In this document: positions 24,482 to 32,952 of the stretch, one piece after another
Layout of the letters: the number at the start of each line of letters is the position of its first letter
How positions within the stretch are numbered: position 1 is the stretch's first letter
Position numbers and translations under genes: made by a program
The notes under the pieces: generated by a model
Seen by the model: the letters and a program-made list of their open reading frames with translations, nothing else
What the model was told of the DNA's origin: nothing
Database searches by the model: none
Assembly (NCBI GenBank): GCA_947166305.1
Contig: CAMVDV010000019.1
Span: 1-58,901 of the forward strand
Length of the DNA stretch: 58,901 nucleotides
Source of the DNA: an uncultured Prevotellaceae bacterium
GTDB lineage: Bacteria > Bacteroidota > Bacteroidia > Bacteroidales > Bacteroidaceae
Direction of reading: 5' to 3'

Positions 24482-25704
24482 AGTATCTTCTTCGAGAGAT
24501 AGCGAACAGGATACCATATCGCAAGCCAGCCCACGGCAAGAACCGTGACGAGGACAAGCAAGATATCAGTGAGGTAAACGCTCACAGGGTAAGCCTCGAT
24601 GATGAAGTTCCCCTCAGTGTCGCCCATCGTGACGATGCTGTATTCCTGCTGAACCCAACAGAGTACGCCGCCAAGCACAAGGCCGAGCAACGCACCGGCC
24701 AGGCTGATGAGGAAACCCTCAAAGCGGAAGATGGTGCAAATCTGGCCGTCGTTTGCCCCAAGGCTTCGCAAAGTCTGGATGTCCTGCCGTTTGTCTATCA
24801 TCAACATCGAGAGCGATCCGATGATATTGAAGCAGGCCACAAGCAAGATGAAAGAAAGGAAAACGTAGGAGATGAGCTTCTCCACACGCATCACCCTGAA
24901 CACATCGCTCTGCTGCTCAAAGCGGTCTTCCACCTTGAAGCGTTCGCCAAGCTCCGACTTCAACTGCTGTTTGACCTTTTCCGCAGGCACATTTTCCTTA
25001 AGTTTCAGCTCTATGGCCGAAACCCTTCCTTCTCTCTCAAAAAGCTTTTGGGCAAAATGGAGACTGGTGAGAATGTAGTTGGCATCATACTTGGCTTGTT
25101 GCACCATGAAGACAACGCCCGGGCTCTGCAACTCGTCGTGATTGAACGAAGAAAGCGGATTGCCTATGTTCACACGCTCACCAGGCTTCGGGGCATACAC
25201 CTGCAGCGGGTTCTCGAAGAAGGCCTGCAGTCCGAGCTGCTGGGCAAGCTGAATGCCGAGGATACCGTACTCCAGGACATCGGCATGAAGGCAGAATGTT
25301 CCGTCGCCATAAAGGATGTCCTCGATGTGACCCTGCTCCGTGATGTTGTCGGCCACGCCTTTGATGGTCACCACCTGCTGCCGTCCGTCCTGAACCACAA
25401 GGGCCTGACCTTCGAGCACCGGTGTATAGACTTCCACCACGTCATTGGCTTTGAGCCGAAGCAACGCTTTGTCGTTCATGCTGACCGTCTGCCCGTCTGT
25501 CGGCATGACGCGCAGTTCGGGATCGAACGCCGTGAAGAGGTCGGCCACAAGGTCTTGGAAGCCATTGAAAACGCTCAGCGTCACCACCATTGCCATCGTT
25601 GCCACAGCCACACCAAGCACTGAGATGCCACTGATAATGTTGATGGCATGATGGCTCTTCTTAGCGAAAAGATACCGACGGGCTATGAACAATTCATAGT
25701 TCAC
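24478..25704 (-). CDS. LolC/LolE-like ABC transporter permease
   Basis: A 408-residue inner-membrane permease of the FtsX/LolCE (MacB) type. One membrane helix sits near residue 25 (IISGISVLGVAVATMAMVVT), then a large periplasmic domain (about 50-270), then three helices at the C-terminus (from about residue 278, YVFLSFILLVACFNIIGSLSM). The stretch KRQDIQTLRSLGANDGQICTIFRFEGFLI is the coupling helix region of LolC/LolE. Such proteins release lipoproteins from the inner membrane towards the outer membrane. The ATPase partner is not in this operon. It overlaps rbfA by four bases upstream and the radical SAM gene by four bases downstream. Confidence 0.92.
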   Translation of the reverse strand: MNYELFIARRYLFAKKSHHAINIISGISVLGVAVATMAMVVTLSVFNGFQDLVADLFTAFDPELRVMPTDGQTVSMNDKALLRLKANDVVEVYTPVLEGQALVVQDGRQQVVTIKGVADNITEQGHIEDILYGDGTFCLHADVLEYGILGIQLAQQLGLQAFFENPLQVYAPKPGERVNIGNPLSSFNHDELQSPGVVFMVQQAKYDANYILTSLHFAQKLFEREGRVSAIELKLKENVPAEKVKQQLKSELGERFKVEDRFEQQSDVFRVMRVEKLISYVFLSFILLVACFNIIGSLSMLMIDKRQDIQTLRSLGANDGQICTIFRFEGFLISLAGALLGLVLGGVLCWVQQEYSIVTMGDTEGNFIIEAYPVSVYLTDILLVLVTVLAVGWLAIWYPVRYLSKKIL

Positions 25705-26036
25705 TGCTTCAGCAATTCGTCGATATGTTCTACATAGTCGAGCGAATCGTCCACGAAGAACTTCAGTTCGGGGATGATGCGGAGCTGTTTACCCACACGG
25801 GTGCCAAGCTCATAGCGCACCTGTCGCTGGTTTGTGTTGATGTTCCCAACAATCTCCTCTGCCTTCTCGCTCGGGAAGACGCTGAGGTAGGCACGGCAGA
25901 CGCTCAGGTCGGGACTGATGCGGCAAGCGCTTACGCTCACCAACACGCCGCGCATCCGGCTCGTTTGCTTCTGGAAAATGTCGCTAAGCTCTTTCTGTAT
26001 GAGCCGAGCTATCTTGTTTTGTCTTGTTGTTTCCAC
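25701..26036 (-). CDS. rbfA: Ribosome-binding factor A
   Basis: RbfA (111 residues) binds the 30S subunit and helps mature the 5' end of 16S rRNA. The family pattern is clear: RQNKIARLIQKELSDIFQKQ at the N-terminus, VSVSACRISPDLSVCRAYLSVFP in the KH-like core, and VRYELGTRVGKQLRIIPELKFFVDDSLDYVEHIDELL at the end. It is the first gene of a tight unit with the LolC-like permease (4-base overlap), an arrangement I recall from other Bacteroidales genomes. Confidence 0.96.
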   Translation of the reverse strand: METTRQNKIARLIQKELSDIFQKQTSRMRGVLVSVSACRISPDLSVCRAYLSVFPSEKAEEIVGNINTNQRQVRYELGTRVGKQLRIIPELKFFVDDSLDYVEHIDELLKQ

Positions 26037-26078
26037 CGTATATTTACCATTTAATCATTTACCTTTTGCCATTTTTAC

Positions 26079-26113
26079 TTCTCCCTTTTCCGCGGGAGAG
26101 GGCTGGAGTGAGG
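26079..26113 (+). repeat. Family-B palindrome (single)
   Basis: CTTCTCCCTTTTCCGCGGGA then GAGGGCTGGAGTGAGG: an imperfect palindrome with the GGCTGGAGTGAGG tail, between rbfA and the second C1 peptidase. Confidence 0.65.
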
Positions 26114-26120
26114 TTTTTCT

Positions 26121-27488
26121 TCACTCTTCCATCTGAAACATTGGGTCCCAAGCGGGCAGGCGGATGGGCTTTTGCTTGAGCATGTCGAGCACAGAGGCTG
26201 GGCAATACTTGCGACCAACGACCACGCGGAACATATACTCTCTGAACCATTCGTCGGTCATGATAATGTAGCCACCCGCACCACTGTCCGAGCCCCAGCT
26301 GTTCTCCACCTTCCATTTCTTGGCTTTGCCATCGCCGTCGAGGTCAACGGCCATCAGCGTCATGGCATGAGTGCTGCCGCTGTCGAAGGTCTGGATGCGT
26401 TGCTTCTTGTTCATGCCGAAGGTGGTGCCGAGCAGACTTCCGTAGTCATAATTGCTGATGTCGGCGATGCCGGTGGTTCGGTCAAGGAACTTACCGACGT
26501 CGCAGCTGAAGTACATCTGGCAACTGTCCTTGAGCGAAGCGATAGCAATAGGCTCCAGCTCCTCGATGGGCAGGTTGACGTAGAGCCAATTGTGTCCGTC
26601 GTAGACATGACGGTCGTAGTCTATCTCATATACCTTATTGTATGGTCGGCTGGGATCGTTCATGAGCATGACGTAATCCTTGTTGAGGTCTTCGCCTTTG
26701 TCAATGCAATAAGTCCTGAAGAAGTCCAGGGGAGTGTAAGTCTTGCCCTTCCATGTGAACTGTTTAGGCGGCACGCCATAGGCCATGACGAGCATCCTGT
26801 AGACGGTTTGGAGTTGCTCCACCTTGAGTTGTTCGAGCTGTTTCTCGTTCAAGCCACTTTCGCTTTTCTCCCGAAGCGTGATGCCAAACTCGCGGAGCTT
26901 GCGCTTGAGGTGCCCACAGAACTCGCTGGTGCTGTTGCTGACGTAGGTCTCGGGCATCACATCTGCAGGCACCACGCCATACTTCGTGGCGAGGTCGGCC
27001 ACACCGGTGTAGGTGCCGCCGTCGGAGAGCGGGTGCTGGAAGAGCCAACGCACCATCTCGTCGTCGATGGGCTGCTTCCTTGTGTCGATGATGCCTTGCA
27101 GGAAGAGGTTACTCTTCTCGAGCTGATCGAAGAAGAAAAGGTAGCCTTGGCTGAGCACGAAGTTCTTCTCGCCGAGTTTCTTCATGGCGCGACCGCGAAG
27201 CACGTTCAGCCCGGTGAAGAGCCAGCAACGCCCGCTGCTCTTTTGGTCCGTGATGCCCGTGTTCTTCACCTCCACGGAGAAGTTCATATCCTTCTTTCCT
27301 GCGTTCTCCTGGTTGACGGCCATCTTCTGGATGCCTACGTTGCTGATGGCGTTGCGGAGGGCCTTCTCCGTGGGAGTGCCTGTGTAGCTGCCCTCGAGCT
27401 TCTTCAGCACATCGGGCGTGATGTTTGTCTGTGCGCTCAACAGAGTGCATGAACACACGATGGCAAGACTCAAAATACCTTTTTTCAT
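26121..27488 (-). CDS. Secreted C1-family (bleomycin-hydrolase-like) aminopeptidase
   Basis: A 455-residue papain-fold peptidase with signal peptide MKKGILSLAIVCSCTLLSAQ. Catalytic residues: C88 in TDQKSSGRCWLFTGLN, H374 in SGSTHAMTLM and N396 in WKVENSWGSDSG. Together with LSQGYLFFFDQLEKSN and YDYGSLLGTTFGMNK these are typical of bleomycin hydrolase/PepC enzymes, which act as aminopeptidases within a hexamer. The signal peptide predicts export, unlike the cytosolic enzymes of Gram-positive bacteria. Its promoter box lies 25 bases upstream. The other C1 protein in the window (17238-18455) is shorter and clearly diverged. Confidence 0.94.
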   Translation of the reverse strand: MKKGILSLAIVCSCTLLSAQTNITPDVLKKLEGSYTGTPTEKALRNAISNVGIQKMAVNQENAGKKDMNFSVEVKNTGITDQKSSGRCWLFTGLNVLRGRAMKKLGEKNFVLSQGYLFFFDQLEKSNLFLQGIIDTRKQPIDDEMVRWLFQHPLSDGGTYTGVADLATKYGVVPADVMPETYVSNSTSEFCGHLKRKLREFGITLREKSESGLNEKQLEQLKVEQLQTVYRMLVMAYGVPPKQFTWKGKTYTPLDFFRTYCIDKGEDLNKDYVMLMNDPSRPYNKVYEIDYDRHVYDGHNWLYVNLPIEELEPIAIASLKDSCQMYFSCDVGKFLDRTTGIADISNYDYGSLLGTTFGMNKKQRIQTFDSGSTHAMTLMAVDLDGDGKAKKWKVENSWGSDSGAGGYIIMTDEWFREYMFRVVVGRKYCPASVLDMLKQKPIRLPAWDPMFQMEE

Positions 27489-27512
27489 GACTTTTCTGGA
27501 TTAAATTTGGTG

Positions 27513-27520
27513 CAAAGATA
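27513..27520 (-). promoter_or_regulatory. Bacteroidales -7 box for the C1 peptidase
   Basis: TATCTTTG on the minus strand, 25 bases before the start at 27488. Confidence 0.65.
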
Positions 27521-27708
27521 CGAAAAATTTACGATTTGACGACTTACTATTTACTATTTATTTCACAAATTCGCAAATTCACAATTTCACAATTTCGGGC
27601 GTCGATGCCAGACGGGGGAGAAAAGCAGAAGCAGCATCGGGATGCCGTTAGATATTATTGTCGTCCGCAGAAAGAATACGGTTCGTCGGAGGAAAGTCGA
27701 GCTCGCCT

Positions 27709-27800
27709 GTAGGGACGCGCCTTGGCGCGTCCGCATTTGCTGAGAAGGTATGGCGGAGGGAAACGTGGCGCGTCCGCGTTTGCTGCGATAGGACGGCGGA
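27709..27800. repeat. Family-E palindrome with an internal near-duplicate
   Basis: TGTAGGGACGCGCC...GGCGCGTCCGC at 27709-27735, then GGCGCGTCCGCGTTTGCTGC from about 27767, repeating the segment GGCGCGTCCGCATTTGCTG about 43 bases on. The right inverted arm seen at 23065-23091 is missing. Confidence 0.7.
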
Positions 27801-27817
27801 GGAGATTGCCAACGCCC

Positions 27818-27905
27818 CTGCCTGCGATTGACATCTCCCCTGCCTGCAATTGGCATCCCCCCTGCCTGCGATTGGCATCGCCGCTGCCGGAGTTTGGCAA
27901 GCCGC
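27818..27905. repeat. 22-bp-period intergenic array 5
   Basis: CTGC anchors at 27818, 27840, 27862 and 27884, exactly 22 bp apart; units share CTGCCTGCGATTGGCATC with changes. The last unit runs right up to the end of the decayed gene at 27906. Confidence 0.8.
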
Positions 27906-28209
27906 TTACTTCACTATGACTTTCCTGCCGCCATGGATGTAGAGTCCGGCCTTCGTCGGCTTGCCGAGCTTGCGACCGCTCAGGTCAAACCATGCTCCCT
28001 CTCCCTCGGAGAGGGCTGGGGTGAGGCTTTCCACGCCAGTGATGAGGCCGTCGTCCTTGCCGCCTTGCAGGAAATAGAGGTTGTCCACGAAGAAGCCATC
28101 GCGGGGGGGTAATTTGTGCCTTATTGCCGCACGTTACGACCTCGCCGCACTGAGGCAGCGTGGCAGGAACGAAGGATTCTGTGGCGTACGGACACGGCAT
28201 AAAGCACAA
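27906..28209 (-). pseudogene. Decayed C-terminus of a surface protein, frameshifted
   Basis: On the minus strand the last 60 or so codons read DNLYFLQGGKDDGLITGV..., then a repeat-derived ESLTPALSEGEGA, then WFDLSGRKLGKPTKAG...KVIVK, the C-terminal tail common on Prevotella surface proteins. Just upstream the frame is closed, while the neighbouring frame is open (YATESFVPATLPQCGEVVTC). The switch falls at a run of seven C (28103-28109), so a one- or two-base slip explains it. No N-terminal part is present before the next gene. Repeat insertion inside the tail is a second change. Confidence 0.6.
27996..28026 (+). repeat. Family-B palindrome inside the decayed gene
   Basis: CTCTCCCTCGGAGAGGGCTG followed by GGGTGAGG, encoding LTPALSEGEGA on the minus strand in the frame of the surface-protein tail. 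Confidence 0.75.
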
Positions 28210-28307
28210 ACTGTATAGCTATTCGCTGCAAGGTTACGCTTTTATTCCATACCCTCCAAGGGCTGTGCACAAAAACTTTCCCCAAAATTTCCCGCCGGAG
28301 GGAAACA

Positions 28308-28338
28308 TTCCCCCAAAGGGGGAGCGGGGAAGGGGCTA
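28308..28338 (+). repeat. Family-C palindrome (single)
   Basis: TTCCCCCAAAGGGGGAGCGG followed by GGAAGGGGCT. Same family as the arms at 37704-37839 and 21381-21410. Confidence 0.7.
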
Positions 28339-28378
28339 TTTCCCTTGCATGGACGCGGCCGCGGCCTGTGCCTGTGGC

Positions 28379-29005
28379 TCAGTATCTGAAGGAAATATAG
28401 ACCCGGAAGCCGGTGAGTTTGGTGCTTTCGCGGTCGTCGCCGCCATAGCCAAGGAACTGCGGGAATTCATCGACCTTGCTCCAGCCGAAGCGAGACTCGA
28501 TGCCTACGCCGATAAACTTGTAGGTGACCGACGCTCCGCCCACTAATCGCGTGGCATAGCCGAGGTCGTAGTGATTGTCGGCAGGGCAGTAGAGGGCAGA
28601 GAAGGTGGGTGCATAGCGGAAATAGGCGTTGACGTTGAGCCCGCTAATCGGTGTGAATGTGACGGAAGGGCCTACCTGCATGGCCGCCTCGGCGTGGTGG
28701 AAGGTCTCTCTGTCGACGATGGTTTCTACCTTATACTGTCCGTAGGTAAGGTCGAACCATGTGGCGTCGATGCCGAAGCGCAGGAACTTCAGCACAGGCT
28801 CCTTGTGCAGATAGAAGGTTTTGCCCACGTTCAGCGCAGCTCCCCACTTGCTCTTGAGCTGAGGGAAGTCGTCCTGATTGAGTTTCGACCGCGAGAAGCC
28901 GATGTTGAAGTATTTGTTGCGAGGCTTGTCGGCTTGGGCATTGTCCTCGCACCACGCTGTCATGCTGACGAACAGCAGGCTGAGCAGTAAACAAATCTTT
29001 TTCAT
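28379..29005 (-). CDS. Small exported, probable outer-membrane beta-barrel protein
   Basis: A 208-residue protein; the start at 29005 gives the signal peptide MKKICLLLSLLFVSMTAWC. The mature part has alternating hydrophobic strands (FLRFGIDATWFDLTYGQY, SGLNVNAYFRYAPTFSAL, GGASVTYKFIGVGIESRFGW) and ends in an aromatic strand, FRVYISFRY, as expected for an outer-membrane beta barrel recognised by the BAM machinery. Family and ligand are not recognised. It follows the CHAT-TPR gene by 98 bases on the same strand and could be the last gene of that transcript, though a hairpin-like GC-rich stretch lies between. Confidence 0.7.
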   Translation of the reverse strand: MKKICLLLSLLFVSMTAWCEDNAQADKPRNKYFNIGFSRSKLNQDDFPQLKSKWGAALNVGKTFYLHKEPVLKFLRFGIDATWFDLTYGQYKVETIVDRETFHHAEAAMQVGPSVTFTPISGLNVNAYFRYAPTFSALYCPADNHYDLGYATRLVGGASVTYKFIGVGIESRFGWSKVDEFPQFLGYGGDDRESTKLTGFRVYISFRY

Positions 29006-29103
29006 AATTGTAGGTTTATAGGTTATCTCTTTTATTCTCTCTCTTGCCTTCTCCCCGATGAGCAAGCCTCTGCTTCGGCTTATCGGCTTTCAGTTTCACC
29101 CCA

Positions 29104-32100
29104 TCAGATGTCGTCGAGCATGATGAAGGGTGCCCAGAAGTGCGGGTCGGGGTATGCGGCGCGGACGGATTGCTGTGCCTTGAGGAAGGCTTCGTGACGG
29201 GGCAGTCCGCCGAAGAGTCCTTGATAGAAGGACGTCATCATGAGCATTGTGGCGGCATCGCTGACGCTCCAGAGGCTCATGACGAGCGTGTGGGCCCCGG
29301 CCTTCTTGAAGCCTCGCTGCACGCCGAACACGCCGTCGTCCTGCAGCGTGCCCGTTCCCGTCTGGCAGGCAGAAAGGACAGTGAGCTGAAGGTGCTGGAG
29401 GTTGAGCTGAGAAATCTCCTGTGCCGTGAGGATGCCATCGTCGATGTCGGAAGGAAAGTCGGCCGGGCTTTGCAACTTGTTGTTGCATCCGGAGAAGAGA
29501 AGCCCTGAGTAGCAGAGCGGATCGGTGGGCATGGCATCGGCAGCCGCCGACGTCTTGAGCCAGTCGCCTGCATCGTTGTGCCCCACGGGATAGGAGAAGC
29601 CGTGGGTGGCGATGTGGAGCAATGCGATATCCTTGCCGCTGAGTCGCTTGAAGCTTTCCTCCGTGCCGCTGAAGCCCTCGCGCTTGGTGTAGTCCATGCC
29701 TGCATCGTAGAGCAGATGCTCGATGGCATCGGCCTCTTCCTTAGCGCCATGCAGGTTCTTGACGCTCGCCCCTCGTTCGGCAAGGTCGGTGATGGCAATG
29801 GAGTCGGCCACCATCTGTTCGGCGGCAAGGGCCAGGGTGTAGTCCTCGTCGTCGGTCACTTCGTCGTCAGCGATGTTGTGATATTCTCGCATCTGTGCGA
29901 TGGACATGTCCTCATACTCCAGTCCGCCGTAGATGACGGCCTTTCCCTCTCCGAGCGGAGCAGGCTGCTTGGAGCGCTGGGCAAGGAGCTTGGTGGAAGA
30001 GAGGCGCGAAACGGTGAGCGAGTCGGCGATGCGTGTGCCTTCGTCGGAAACGGGCATATACTCGATGCCCCACTGATAGAAGAGTCCCGTCGGAGCAAAA
30101 TATATGTGGCTGGCACCGTCGATGTGCGAGAGAAGCTGTCCCCAGACGAGCCTACCGAGCTTGGCGTCGTTGTAAATCCTGTTCTGCCATTCGGCCTTCG
30201 ACAGCAGTTCGCTCACCGAAACGCCTGCCGGATAGCCCAGTTCCTCCATCTCGCTCCGGAAGAAGAGACGGCAGGCGCGAGGCGCATCCCACTCGGGTCG
30301 GAGGATGAGGGCGAGGTAGAGACGGTCGGGCTGCCCGCCGTAGGTGATGTCGGCCTCAAGAAATTCCACCGCCGCCTCGTCGGGAAGGAGTGCCCGGCGC
30401 ACGGAGTCGGCCGTGAGGGAAAGGTTCTGTGTGAAGTCGCCGAACTCCTTGCACTGCCGCACGATGCCGTATTCGAGGTCGGCAATGCGGCGTTGCAGTC
30501 CGGCTATGCGATCCTGTCCCTCGCCACCCTTCGCCTCGTAGCATTGCTGAAGCTCGGCTCGCAAGGCTTGCAACTCGTCGTAACGGCCGAGGACTGCTTT
30601 GTCGGCCGACTGCTGGAGAAGCCTTCGGAAGTCAATCTCGCTGTTCAGCAGGATGCCTTTCGTGAAGAGTTGCGCATTATAGATGTCGGTGAGCAGGCGC
30701 GGCGAAGCCTCTTCGGGAGTCGTGGCAAAGAGTGGTGCTGCCTGATAAAGGTAGTTCTTGCCCTGCCAGTATAGCTCTCGCTGGCGTGTGGACTGGAATG
30801 AGAAGTTGTTGCGCACTTGCTTCGTCTGCATCGTGATGGCGCGGTGATAGTATTCGGCCACGCTGTCCATCTGTCCAAGCCTGTGATGATAGAGAGCAAG
30901 GTTGAAGAGTAGAATGACATTGTCTCCGTGTTCCGGCCCAAGGATGCCCGTCTGCAACTGGAGCGCCTCGCGAGTGATGTCGATGGCTTCTTTCGTGTGC
31001 CCCATGTCGCTTTGGCAAAGAGCGCGATTGCTGAGGATGCTGGCAAAGGCAGTCGAGGAGGAAAGGCCTGCGGTGCGGAGCAATGTGAGTGCATTCTGAT
31101 AGGTCTCGTCCGCTTCGTCCAGTTTCCTCTCACGATGGAGGGCCAGCGCTTTCTGGTTGAGCGCGTCGGCTTCCGTCTGACTGTAGCCGCGTCGGTGGCT
31201 GAGGGCAAGCGAGAGGGCGGAAAGACTGTCGGCCCTTTGCTGCTGCCCGAGGTGGGTGTAGTAGCCGGCCAGCGTGGAGAGCATGAGAGCTTGCTGCAGG
31301 GAGTCGCCTCGTGCCTCGTAGCGCCTGAGGGCACGCTCTCCCCATTGTGCCGCCTCTTTGTAGTTCCCCATGTCGGCTTGCATGTGGGCTTGGGTGGCAA
31401 GGGTGTTGGCAAAGTTGAGAGTCGTAGTGTCGCTGACGCCTGCAAAGAGTCGCTCCTGCTGCTCGTGGGAGTATTCCTGTGCCTTGTCGCTACGTCCGAG
31501 TCGGGCATTGGTGGCCATGAGTTGCTGGAAACATCCCTGATAGACCTTGCCTCCCTCGCCTTCGGTCTGCAGGAGCAAGGGCTTGGCTCTCTCGTAGAGG
31601 CTGAGGGCTTCCTGATAGTGCTGCAGGTTGTAATGGCAGTCGGCGGCATTCTTCAGGAGGATGGCATAGTTGTGCTCTGTGGTAAGGTTAGCCTGTTCGT
31701 AGATGCCGGCGGCTTCTTCTGCATAGTCGAGTGCTTGCTGATGTCCGCCGGTGTTAGCCTCTGCCACGGATGCCGAGAGCAGGAAGTCGGCATAGCGAAC
31801 GGGGTCCTTCTCGGCCACCTTCTTTGCTGACTTCTGCATCTGCTTTGCCAGCTTTTTAGTCTTGTCGTACTTGCCTTGGGCATTGTACGCTCCTATCATC
31901 CACGCTGCCACGGAGAGGTACTCGGGCGTGCCTTTCTCCACGCAGGGGAAGGCTTTCTCGTAGCATTCTGCCTCACGCTGTGCGTCGCCCTGTGCACCGC
32001 GAAACTTGTAGTAGACGGCCATCTGGCAGAGTGCCGTGGCATACCTGGCTTCTTCCTTTGCACCAAGATAGGCCTCGGCTGCTGCTTCCAGGTCGGCGAT

Positions 32101-32493
32101 GGCTTGGTTGGTGTCCTGATTACGGAAGTGGTAGGTGCTGCGGTCGAAGTAGGAGTCGCCGATGCGTCGGTTGTCGCGGTTGGCACGACTGTCGAGCCTT
32201 GCTGCGAGCACTTCGTCCATGAGCTTCCGTGCCAGCAGATAGTCTCCCATGGCAGCCGCGGCACGTGCCTTGACATGCTTTGCCTCGGCATAGTAGAGCC
32301 CATAGCGAAAGCCGTCGGACGTGCAGAGTGCAAGATACCTATCGGCAAGCACTTCGGCCTCTTGCTGCTTGCCCTTGTTGATGGCTTCGAAGAGGTCGTG
32401 TGCCAGACTTTCCATTGCGTTTGTCACTTCCTGTGCTTGGAGCGACACGCAGGCGAGTGTCAGGAGCAGGATGGTGGCGAGGCGCTTCATCAT
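29104..32493 (-). CDS. Exported TPR-CHAT protease-like protein
   Basis: An 1129-residue protein: signal peptide (MMKRLATILLLTLACVSLQA), a long tetratricopeptide region (about 30-650), a coiled or linker part, and a C-terminal CHAT domain (about 840-1129). The caspase-like dyad is present: H964 in LLHIATHGFS and C1043 in LTVLSACQTGTG. VMSLWSVSDAAT and FWAPFIML also fit the family. CHAT proteases are mostly known as cytoplasmic (for example bacterial caspase-like effectors); the signal peptide places this one in the periplasm or at the surface. It is last in a run CHASE2, FecR-like, CHAT with a one-base gap to the FecR-like gene. The substrate is unknown. Confidence 0.9.
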   Translation of the reverse strand: MMKRLATILLLTLACVSLQAQEVTNAMESLAHDLFEAINKGKQQEAEVLADRYLALCTSDGFRYGLYYAEAKHVKARAAAAMGDYLLARKLMDEVLAARLDSRANRDNRRIGDSYFDRSTYHFRNQDTNQAIADLEAAAEAYLGAKEEARYATALCQMAVYYKFRGAQGDAQREAECYEKAFPCVEKGTPEYLSVAAWMIGAYNAQGKYDKTKKLAKQMQKSAKKVAEKDPVRYADFLLSASVAEANTGGHQQALDYAEEAAGIYEQANLTTEHNYAILLKNAADCHYNLQHYQEALSLYERAKPLLLQTEGEGGKVYQGCFQQLMATNARLGRSDKAQEYSHEQQERLFAGVSDTTTLNFANTLATQAHMQADMGNYKEAAQWGERALRRYEARGDSLQQALMLSTLAGYYTHLGQQQRADSLSALSLALSHRRGYSQTEADALNQKALALHRERKLDEADETYQNALTLLRTAGLSSSTAFASILSNRALCQSDMGHTKEAIDITREALQLQTGILGPEHGDNVILLFNLALYHHRLGQMDSVAEYYHRAITMQTKQVRNNFSFQSTRQRELYWQGKNYLYQAAPLFATTPEEASPRLLTDIYNAQLFTKGILLNSEIDFRRLLQQSADKAVLGRYDELQALRAELQQCYEAKGGEGQDRIAGLQRRIADLEYGIVRQCKEFGDFTQNLSLTADSVRRALLPDEAAVEFLEADITYGGQPDRLYLALILRPEWDAPRACRLFFRSEMEELGYPAGVSVSELLSKAEWQNRIYNDAKLGRLVWGQLLSHIDGASHIYFAPTGLFYQWGIEYMPVSDEGTRIADSLTVSRLSSTKLLAQRSKQPAPLGEGKAVIYGGLEYEDMSIAQMREYHNIADDEVTDDEDYTLALAAEQMVADSIAITDLAERGASVKNLHGAKEEADAIEHLLYDAGMDYTKREGFSGTEESFKRLSGKDIALLHIATHGFSYPVGHNDAGDWLKTSAAADAMPTDPLCYSGLLFSGCNNKLQSPADFPSDIDDGILTAQEISQLNLQHLQLTVLSACQTGTGTLQDDGVFGVQRGFKKAGAHTLVMSLWSVSDAATMLMMTSFYQGLFGGLPRHEAFLKAQQSVRAAYPDPHFWAPFIMLDDI

Positions 32494-32494
32494 G

Positions 32495-32923
32495 TTATTC
32501 TTTGTCCGTGCCGACGGAGTCTGTGTGTATCTCGCGGTCGATGGTTGCCACGCCGTCGGGAAGCTTGTCGCCCGAGGTGACGAGCTTTATGATGCCTCGG
32601 AGGGTCTTCTCGGGCACATTCTTCTTGCGGCTGCCGTTGAGGAGCTCGGCAAGGCTGTATGTGCCGGACTGCATGATGGTGTACTGACGGAGCTTGCCTT
32701 CGTTGTAAACCACGAGGCGTCCGTTCTCAGGGATGGTGAGCATGGCGCCTAAGGGAAGTTCGTCGCCAGGCGTGACGGCCAGCTTCTTGCCTCCTTGGTA
32801 GAGGATGACGGACTTGCTGACTTCGCCCACAAGGAATTTCTGTGTGGGAGTCTGTGCTGCCAGGCTTGCAGATGCCAAAAGCAGCAGGGCAAAGACTGCG
32901 ATGCGGGATGTGATGTGTTTCAT
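32495..32923 (-). CDS. Exported FecR-like domain protein
   Basis: A 142-residue protein with signal peptide MKHITSRIAVFALLLLASASLA. The mature part, GEVSKSVILYQGGKKLAV..., then PGDELPLGAMLTIPENGRLV, follows the FecR fold pattern (a beta jelly-roll that in FecR senses a ligand on the periplasmic side). There is no membrane segment or sigma-factor partner, so it is not a classical FecR regulator. It lies 29 bases after the CHASE2 gene and one base before the TPR-CHAT gene, so the three almost certainly work together. I infer an adaptor or sensor role. Confidence 0.7.
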   Translation of the reverse strand: MKHITSRIAVFALLLLASASLAAQTPTQKFLVGEVSKSVILYQGGKKLAVTPGDELPLGAMLTIPENGRLVVYNEGKLRQYTIMQSGTYSLAELLNGSRKKNVPEKTLRGIIKLVTSGDKLPDGVATIDREIHTDSVGTDKE

Positions 32924-32952
32924 TGTTTCTGTCGATGTGTTTGCCTAATACA

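Noticed and set aside
23273..24517. Start of the radical SAM gene at 24517
   Set aside because: It would overlap the permease gene by 40 bases; the ATG at 24481 forms an ATGA overlap and is followed by the conserved N-terminus.
26172..27452. 426-codon plus-strand frame opposite the C1 peptidase gene
   Set aside because: Antisense shadow of a gene with intact catalytic residues.
29578..30774. 398-codon plus-strand frame opposite the CHAT gene
   Set aside because: Antisense shadow; the CHAT reading is supported by its signal peptide, TPRs and catalytic residues.
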